Shown one piece after another: positions 59,601 to 64,000 of a DNA stretch of 64,000 bases (its first letter is position 1; every line of letters begins with the position of its first letter). The notes under the pieces are model-generated. The model did no database searches. It had not been told where the DNA came from and saw nothing but the letters and a program-made list of their open reading frames with translations. Source of the DNA: VXMO01 sp965205915 (GTDB lineage Bacteria; Chloroflexota; Dehalococcoidia; UBA6926); NCBI GenBank assembly GCA_965205915.1, contig OZ242191.1, positions 1,612,001 to 1,676,000 on the forward strand. The letters are read 5' to 3'. A program made the translations under genes and the position numbers.

Positions 59601-61505
59601 GTGGCCACGCCCGAGCGAATCGAATTTCAGAGATCCTCCCTTTTCCTTTGGGGTCGCCGCGGCGCAGCTACCTTGATTGCCCTCATTTTCCTACCCATTG
59701 TCATTCTGGCCATCACGTTTTCCGGATTGCGCTCATCGATCAACGAGCCGGATGATTTGATTCAGGCCTTGCGTGAGGCGGATTTCTACGGCTATGTCCA
59801 TGATTACCTGGCGCCGTCAGCGCTGGAGGATCTCTTTCGAGAGACCGATAACGACGTCATCCGTGTAGCTGAGCCTTGGAAGGACGACGTTGCCGACTCA
59901 TTGAGAATCGGATTCCCGCCCCAGGAGATTCGCCAAGAGACGGAGAAGGTCCTGCGTGACGTGTGGCCGTATTTTAAGGGCGAAAAGGACGAGTTCGAGG
60001 TCGCGATCCCTATTGCGCCTCGCGCGGCAAGAACCTTTGACGAATTGTCGGTGCGTGTCTCCTATGAGAACCCGGACATCTACGATCCGCTGACCGATCT
60101 TGTGGCCGATCGGGTCGAGCAGGAGGCAGCCGCATCTCCGGTGGCCTCCGACTCGGTGCGGGGCATTGCGGGCTCGCACGTCATGGAAATTGCGCCGAGC
60201 GACTGGTTGTTTCCACGTCTTGGGCAGGCAGTAGATGACGTTGGCGCTTACTACATCGGAGAAACTGAAAACTCGGAGATCACGATTCCCATCGAAGATC
60301 GCGCCTGGGCCATTCAGAATGCGGTCATTGACATTCTGAACGAAGCGGACATTGACGATGCGGCGCTGATGGGCGCCGTCGTGGAGGGCGTGCGCGCCTC
60401 GACATCGGCTGATTCCATCGACGTTCCCGGCTTTGGGCCGTTGACCCCTGAACTCGTTACGGAGTTTATCCTCAATGAAATCCCGCAAGACGAGATTGCG
60501 CGCGCCAGGGCGCAAGTGATTCAGGATATCTCCGAATACGCTGTTGGCCAATCCGACGTACTGTTGAAATCTGACGTCCAGGTCTCTCTCGCCGAAGCAC
60601 GAAACAATGCCCCCAATGTCCTGGCTGCCCGGGTCGACCGCCGGCTGGCTGACGAATTCAAAAATATTCCTCCCTGCCTGCCTGGCGAATCTCCGGGTGT
60701 CCCCGCAATCCAGTCACTGCAGGATCTGTTGCCGCCGTGCCTGCTCACAGGCATCACATACGAGACGTTCCAAACCCGATTTTCCATCGACGTTACACGT
60801 ATGGTCAGCGATGAAGTCCGTCGAATGATCCCGCTCTCGATTGCGATCAATGCTGTCGACGTGCGTCATGTACTGGGCTCGGATAGGTTGGACGTCATCG
60901 AACGGCTACGCGAGGTTTCCACAGAGGGTCTTACCATCGATGTCAAAGACTTGGTGACTGAATTGAGCACAGAGTTTCTCGGCGACCCGGATAGTCTGCG
61001 GGAATACATACGCAGCGGACTTGTCTTCTCGGATAAATACCTTGAGGAGGCCATAGGGGACGACAATGAGTCGGCGCTACAAGCCGCCCGCGACTACCAG
61101 TCCCTCAGCGGAATCGTGCATATCCTTCTGTGGGCGGTGGCACTTGTTCTCCTCTTCCTGCTCGCCTTCGTTGGCGGTAGGGGTTGGGAAGGTCGGCTCA
61201 CGTGGGCGTCCGTCGTACTGGGAATCGGAGCAGTTCTTGCCTGGCTAATGGCCACCCTGCCTCTTGATCTCGTTGTTCGACCGGCTCTTGAGGCGTGGGC
61301 TGATTCGCTGCTTGAGGAATACACGACGGATGCCGCGGCAGAACTCGTATTGCGCGTAGAAATACTGATTACGGCGCTTATTGACGGTGTGGCCGACAGG
61401 GTGAAGTCGCAGGCCATCCGTGTCGGCGTGGTAGCGGGTGTCGCGCTGGTTATTGCGCGGCTTCTCGCGCCCGATTCAGTTGGTCGGCGGCCGGCGGGTC
61501 GCTGA
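59601..61505 (+). CDS. large membrane protein of unknown function
   Basis: This 634-residue protein has an N-terminal membrane span (about residues 22-40, AATLIALIFLPIVILAITF), then an extracytoplasmic region of about 450 residues rich in Asp and Glu. Three or four C-terminal spans follow (ILLWAVALVLLFLLAFVGG, VVLGIGAVLAWLMATL, VGVVAGVALVIARLLA). Internal CLPGES and PPCLL suggest a disulfide. No family is recognised. GTG 59601 is chosen because it gives the short cytoplasmic tail before the first span and has a -10 box in leaderless position. Longer forms upstream would overlap the divergent thioesterase start. Confidence 0.7.
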   Translation: MATPERIEFQRSSLFLWGRRGAATLIALIFLPIVILAITFSGLRSSINEPDDLIQALREADFYGYVHDYLAPSALEDLFRETDNDVIRVAEPWKDDVADSLRIGFPPQEIRQETEKVLRDVWPYFKGEKDEFEVAIPIAPRAARTFDELSVRVSYENPDIYDPLTDLVADRVEQEAAASPVASDSVRGIAGSHVMEIAPSDWLFPRLGQAVDDVGAYYIGETENSEITIPIEDRAWAIQNAVIDILNEADIDDAALMGAVVEGVRASTSADSIDVPGFGPLTPELVTEFILNEIPQDEIARARAQVIQDISEYAVGQSDVLLKSDVQVSLAEARNNAPNVLAARVDRRLADEFKNIPPCLPGESPGVPAIQSLQDLLPPCLLTGITYETFQTRFSIDVTRMVSDEVRRMIPLSIAINAVDVRHVLGSDRLDVIERLREVSTEGLTIDVKDLVTELSTEFLGDPDSLREYIRSGLVFSDKYLEEAIGDDNESALQAARDYQSLSGIVHILLWAVALVLLFLLAFVGGRGWEGRLTWASVVLGIGAVLAWLMATLPLDLVVRPALEAWADSLLEEYTTDAAAELVLRVEILITALIDGVADRVKSQAIRVGVVAGVALVIARLLAPDSVGRRPAGR

Positions 61506-61563
61506 GCAAGAAATTACGGCTATCGGTTGCAGCGCGAGACCACTGTGGCAAGATGGACTTACC

Positions 61564-62013
61564 ATGCTGAAACTCGGTGATGCGGCTCCTGATTTTGAGG
61601 TTCCGCTCGGCTCCGGTGATCACTTTCGTATGTCAGAACACCGGGGCAGCAACGTCGTCCTGTTCTTTTGCCCTCGCGCCTTCACGCTGGGATGTACGAG
61701 GGAAGTGAACGGATTCTGCGACGTGCATGACAACATCATTGGCAAAAGCGCGGTTGTTATCGGCATCAGCACGGACAGCGTTGAGAGGCTTGGCAGGTTC
61801 GGAGAGGCAACTAGCGCCCCATTTGGGCTCGGCAGTGACGTGTCAGGGGAAGTACGAAGGCTATACGACGTGGAACGCCGCTTCGGCCTCGGGACCTCGC
61901 GCGTCACATATGTCATCGACAAAGAAGGCGTGATCAGGGGCGTCTTTCACAACGAGATCGTCGTGAATAGCCACATACAAAACGCGCTCTCAACGCTTGG
62001 CGACCTCGCTTAG
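61564..62013 (+). CDS. peroxiredoxin, AhpC/TSA (Bcp-like) family
   Basis: This 149-residue thiol peroxidase would reduce peroxides with thioredoxin-type donors. It begins LKLGDAAPDFEVPL and has the peroxidatic cysteine in FTLGCTREVNGFC. A second cysteine eight residues later may be the resolving one, a wider spacing than the five of classical Bcp. GTSRVTYVIDKEGVIR completes the fold. The Thr-x-x-Cys catalytic set is intact. The codon at the active site is a normal Cys codon, not UGA. ATG 61564 gives the family N-terminus. Confidence 0.88.
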   Translation: MLKLGDAAPDFEVPLGSGDHFRMSEHRGSNVVLFFCPRAFTLGCTREVNGFCDVHDNIIGKSAVVIGISTDSVERLGRFGEATSAPFGLGSDVSGEVRRLYDVERRFGLGTSRVTYVIDKEGVIRGVFHNEIVVNSHIQNALSTLGDLA

Positions 62014-62032
62014 GGGTCGACAACCACCCCAA

Positions 62033-62062
62033 TTGACGCCGCCCGCTCAGGCGTGCTATCTT
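62033..62062 (+). promoter_or_regulatory. lexA promoter with extended -10
   Basis: TTGACG (62033-62038) and TATCTT (62057-62062) are 18 bases apart, and TGC directly before TATCTT makes an extended -10. Confidence 0.68.
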
Positions 62063-62072
62063 CTTCGAAGCG

Positions 62073-62086
62073 CGAACATGGGTTCG
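62073..62086 (+). promoter_or_regulatory. LexA operator (SOS box)
   Basis: CGAAC-ATGG-GTTCG is a perfect 5-4-5 palindrome matching the CGAAC-N4-GTTCG box of Gram-positive-type LexA proteins. It lies at the predicted transcription start of lexA, so repressor binding would block its own expression. Confidence 0.85.
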
Positions 62087-62130
62087 GCCAGTATTGGCGT
62101 GATGAACACGAAAATGAGGGAGGCCATGTG

Positions 62131-62763
62131 ATGGTAGACCAGTTGAGGCCGCGACAGCAGGCGATAATGAAATTCATCGGAGACTTCCTGGATGAGAACG
62201 GATATCCACCGACTGTCCGGGACATCCAGTACGGGTGCGATATCTCATCAACGAGCGTTGTCGACTACAACCTCAAGGGACTGGTGCGTGGCGGCTTCCT
62301 GCGGCGTTCCAAAGAAGTGTCGAGAGGCATTGAGATTGTGGGACGACGAGAGCGGCGAGTGAAGATTCCTGTGTTGGCCGCCATTGCTGCGGGTCAGCCA
62401 CTCCCGGTCTTCCCCTCAGACGTAGCAACCGCCATTGAAGAGGACGCGGTGGAGATCGAGCCGGCTATGGCGGCGAATCGCGAGCGACTCTACGCCCTGC
62501 GCGTGAAAGGTGACTCGATGATCGACGCGCTCATCCGAGACGGCGATATGGTTGTGCTGGAGGCACAGGAGTCCGCGCAGCCGGGCGAGATGGTCGCGGC
62601 CTGGCTTGTTCAGGAAGAAGAGGCGACACTGAAGCGTTTCTTCCCGGAAGGCGAGAAGGTTAGGTTGCAGCCGGAAAACGCCACGATGACTCCAATCTAC
62701 GTCGACGCGCGCAACGTCCAGATCAAAGGTCGCGTCATCGGCGTGCTCCGCAGGTACGAATAG
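62131..62763 (+). CDS. lexA: transcriptional repressor LexA
   Basis: This 210-residue SOS repressor has an N-terminal winged helix (LRPRQQAIMKFIGDFLDENG, SSTSVVDYNLKGL). The self-cleavage site Ala-Gly lies in AAIAAGQPLP, and the C-terminal peptidase domain has catalytic Ser in GDSMIDALI and Lys in ATLKRFF. RecA-stimulated cleavage would induce the SOS regulon, presumably including repair genes elsewhere. ATG 62131 has GGGAGG seven bases upstream; the frame opens earlier at 62053, but that would place the LexA box inside the gene. Confidence 0.95.
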   Translation: MVDQLRPRQQAIMKFIGDFLDENGYPPTVRDIQYGCDISSTSVVDYNLKGLVRGGFLRRSKEVSRGIEIVGRRERRVKIPVLAAIAAGQPLPVFPSDVATAIEEDAVEIEPAMAANRERLYALRVKGDSMIDALIRDGDMVVLEAQESAQPGEMVAAWLVQEEEATLKRFFPEGEKVRLQPENATMTPIYVDARNVQIKGRVIGVLRRYE

Positions 62764-62796
62764 GAGACACACGCGTCAGGATTGCCGGACAAAAGG

Positions 62797-62826
62797 TGAC
62801 GCGGCGCCATTGGCGTCGCGTCATTT
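62797..62826. terminator. bidirectional hairpin after lexA
   Basis: A stem of about 12 bp with one mismatch (TGACGCGGCGCC with GGCGTCGCGTCA) is followed by TTTC on the plus strand and by CCTTTT on the minus strand. It could end both lexA and the convergent desulforedoxin-like operon. Confidence 0.6.
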
Positions 62827-62846
62827 CATCCACGTTGATAAAGCAA

Positions 62847-62867
62847 GCCTCGCTTCAACAGCGAGGC
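62847..62867 (-). terminator. hairpin at the end of the desulforedoxin-like operon
   Basis: GCCTCGCT (62847-62854) pairs with AGCGAGGC (62860-62867). On the minus strand the stem is followed by TTGCTTTAT. It lies 26 bases after the stop of the gene at 62893. Confidence 0.65.
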
Positions 62868-62892
62868 CGCTAAACGAGGCGTCGGGACCAGG

Positions 62893-63036
62893 TTAGTCTG
62901 CCGACGGGACGCGGCGCTGGCCCTGGAGTTCCATGTCCTTATCGCAGCAGGTAATTGCTGCGTCGGAAGCCTTTGTTGCGAGCACCTGCGTGCCGCAGTC
63001 CTCGCACTCGTATCGCTTGCCAAGTTGGATTGTCAC
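62893..63036 (-). CDS. desulforedoxin-like mini-protein
   Basis: This 47-residue gene starts at GTG 63036 with GGAGGG eight bases upstream and stops at TAA 62893-62895. The product has KRYECEDCGTQV near the N-terminus and ITCCDKDMELQ later. That CxxC plus CC pattern is the rubredoxin-like Fe(SCys)4 centre of desulforedoxin and of the N-terminal domain of desulfoferrodoxin. It could be a small electron carrier or superoxide-linked redox protein. It is the second gene of a two-gene operon with a similar mini-gene upstream. Confidence 0.72.
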   Translation of the reverse strand: MTIQLGKRYECEDCGTQVLATKASDAAITCCDKDMELQGQRRVPSAD

Positions 63037-63088
63037 AGTGATCCCTCCGTTTGGTTTATGCGCCATTCACGCGCTCAGGAATGTTCCG

Positions 63089-63205
63089 TTATTTCTGCGC
63101 CATCTGCTCGCCGTGGCAGGTCAGGGACCCATCGCCGCCCTTTGTGACGACGACTTCCACGCCGCAGGATGCGCACCCGTATCGCTTACCCATCTGATTC
63201 GCCAT
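63089..63205 (-). CDS. desulforedoxin-like mini-protein with Cys-to-His change
   Basis: This 38-residue gene starts at ATG 63205 with GGGAGGT upstream. It keeps GKRYGCASCGVEV but ends LTCHGEQM where desulforedoxins have LxCCGxxM, so the centre would be three Cys and one His (or zinc instead of iron). It lies 52 bases before its longer relative on the same strand and looks like a tandem duplicate that has diverged. Confidence 0.7.
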   Translation of the reverse strand: MANQMGKRYGCASCGVEVVVTKGGDGSLTCHGEQMAQK

Positions 63206-63303
63206 TGTTTTGACCTTACCTCCCGATGCAGCTATTACCCAACCATACTGATTTTGGGCTTGGCGCAGGGTGCCTGTTAGGCCCTTTCGCCACAAGGATT
63301 TTT

Positions 63304-63333
63304 AGTATACGAACACTCTCAAGCGGTCGTCAA
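63304..63333 (-). promoter_or_regulatory. promoter of the desulforedoxin-like operon
   Basis: On the minus strand TTGACG (63333-63328) and TATACT (63309-63304) are 18 bases apart. The predicted start near 63297 gives a leader of about 90 bases before ATG 63205. Confidence 0.68.
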
Positions 63334-63435
63334 TTGGAGACGCCCCTTCCGGCGGTGGTCTGACATATGCAGCCGGACCCTATGAGGTGGTTGGCGGGCG
63401 TGCGCGTGGCCGCGCATGAGAGTAGTATTTGCCGC

Positions 63436-63735
63436 ATGAAGGATAACGCGAAGGATGATTGGAGCGCTGCGTGGGCGTTCGTTGGCGTCATGATCGCCTT
63501 GAAGGTCGTGTTGGGCGTCGTTATATTCATATATATGCCCTTAATGGAGACTGCTTCACTGTATACAGTGCTTCATTTGAGTGCCATCTTCGGACTCATC
63601 CCGCTACTTGCGCTAGGAGGAGGCGGAGTGTGGTTTTGGCTCAGAGTTGCACGAATGCGGTTGCGACGGCGTGAATTGCTGCGGATGGAGTGGGAAATGG
63701 AAGGCGAGGAGCCCTCAGTGGACGGTATTTCCTGA
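63436..63735 (+). CDS. small two-span membrane protein
   Basis: This 99-residue protein has two hydrophobic segments (WAFVGVMIALKVVLGVVIFIY and VLHLSAIFGLIPLLALGGGG) and a highly charged tail with LRRRELLRMEWEMEGEE. No family is recognised. ATG 63436 has no strong ribosome-binding site. An in-frame ATG at 63367 would add 23 residues and cannot be excluded. Confidence 0.6.
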   Translation: MKDNAKDDWSAAWAFVGVMIALKVVLGVVIFIYMPLMETASLYTVLHLSAIFGLIPLLALGGGGVWFWLRVARMRLRRRELLRMEWEMEGEEPSVDGIS

Positions 63736-63776
63736 GAATGCCGCTCAATGGATCTGGGTAGTTGTGAAGAAGGTAA

Positions 63777-64000
63777 CTAACCGGCCAAGATAAAGCAGTT
63801 TGAGGCCTTGATAACGGCCCACATTTTGGCGCCCTCAGATACGTTTAGTTGCGTCACGGCACGCCTCGTGATGTGTGACAAGAGTAACAATCCGGACCCG
63901 CAATCGATCGAGATATCGTAACCGGGAGATCGTGGCGTGACGGATACCACCGCACCCTCCAAAACATTGCGCGCGGAGAGTCCGGCCGGAGCGGTGTTGG
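63777..64000 (-). CDS. modC: molybdate ABC transporter ATP-binding protein, C-terminal TOBE domain (partial)
   Basis: A minus-strand frame enters from the right edge and stops at TAG 63779-63777. The 73 visible residues are a TOBE domain of the molybdate-binding type: SARNVLEGAVVS, then LLSHITRRAVTQLNVSEG and KMWAVIKASNCFIL. In ModC this domain follows the ATPase and binds oxyanion. A free-standing Mop or ModE protein would also carry it, but the N-terminal SARNVLEG is the usual junction after the ModC ATPase. Molybdate uptake fits the molybdenum hydroxylase encoded at 2239-3657 and 14336-16609. Confidence 0.75.
   Translation of the reverse strand, partial: NTAPAGLSARNVLEGAVVSVTPRSPGYDISIDCGSGLLLLSHITRRAVTQLNVSEGAKMWAVIKASNCFILAG

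Noticed and set aside
61564..62013. Selenocysteine-containing peroxiredoxin
   Set aside because: The peroxidatic residue is encoded by TGT, and no in-frame TGA occurs before the stop.

Overview
The window is a high-GC bacterial chromosome segment. It most resembles a Chloroflexota genome of the Dehalococcoidia/SAR202 kind. That placement is an inference. It rests on DUF5671-type membrane proteins, a catabolic enzyme set (molybdenum hydroxylase, amidohydrolase, phosphotriesterase-like, M20-like and enoyl-CoA hydratase proteins), a LexA box of the CGAAC-N4-GTTCG type, and intergenic DNA packed with short GC-rich palindromic repeats. No rRNA is present, so the assignment cannot be settled here.

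Layout. 1-2 kb: end of an unknown gene with a strong terminator, a selenocysteine tRNA, and trxB and trxA. 2.2-16.6 kb: FAD and 2Fe-2S subunits of a molybdenum hydroxylase, an nfeD/slipin pair, an amidohydrolase, a 1063-residue repeat protein ending in a zinc-peptidase motif, an M20-like protein with altered metal ligands, an XRE-ImmA/PIN toxin-antitoxin-like pair, and finally the molybdopterin subunit of the hydroxylase about 11 kb from its partners. 17-24 kb: an XRE-NYN regulator, a phosphotriesterase-like hydrolase, an ACT-like gene with an in-frame stop, and DUF5671-like membrane proteins, one carrying intergenic repeats inside its reading frame. 24-26 kb: a small membrane protein and a DNA methylase-HNH fusion.

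26-34.7 kb holds the dgt-dnaG-rpoD run, yqeY, purQ, two single-domain EamA transporters and an FAD-linked oxidase. 35-45 kb holds a lipoprotein and two large single-chain restriction-modification enzymes on the minus strand, with NAD synthetase between them. 45-50 kb has cysteine desulfurase, cmk, cvpA, an HNH protein, an erythrin-VIT1 iron protein and a ferredoxin. 50-51.6 kb is a repeat-dense stretch with a highly structured leader RNA in front of a small lipoprotein gene and a leucine-type tRNA whose anticodon reads CTC. 51.6-64 kb is housekeeping DNA: tlyA, a UbiA-family transferase, ybeY-dnaX-ybaB-recR, enoyl-CoA hydratase, recO, thioesterase, a large membrane protein, a peroxiredoxin, lexA with its own SOS box, two tiny desulforedoxin-like genes, and the C-terminal end of ModC.

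Functional threads: molybdenum (hydroxylase subunits plus ModC), redox and iron-sulfur chemistry (thioredoxin system, cysteine desulfurase, ferredoxin, desulforedoxins, peroxiredoxin), DNA replication and repair (dnaG, dnaX, recR, recO, lexA) and defence (two type IIG-like enzymes, methylase-HNH, XRE-ImmA/PIN). Several genes have a -10-like hexamer ending about six bases before the start codon and no Shine-Dalgarno sequence, which points to leaderless transcripts. Repeats are dense up to about 51.6 kb and absent after it.
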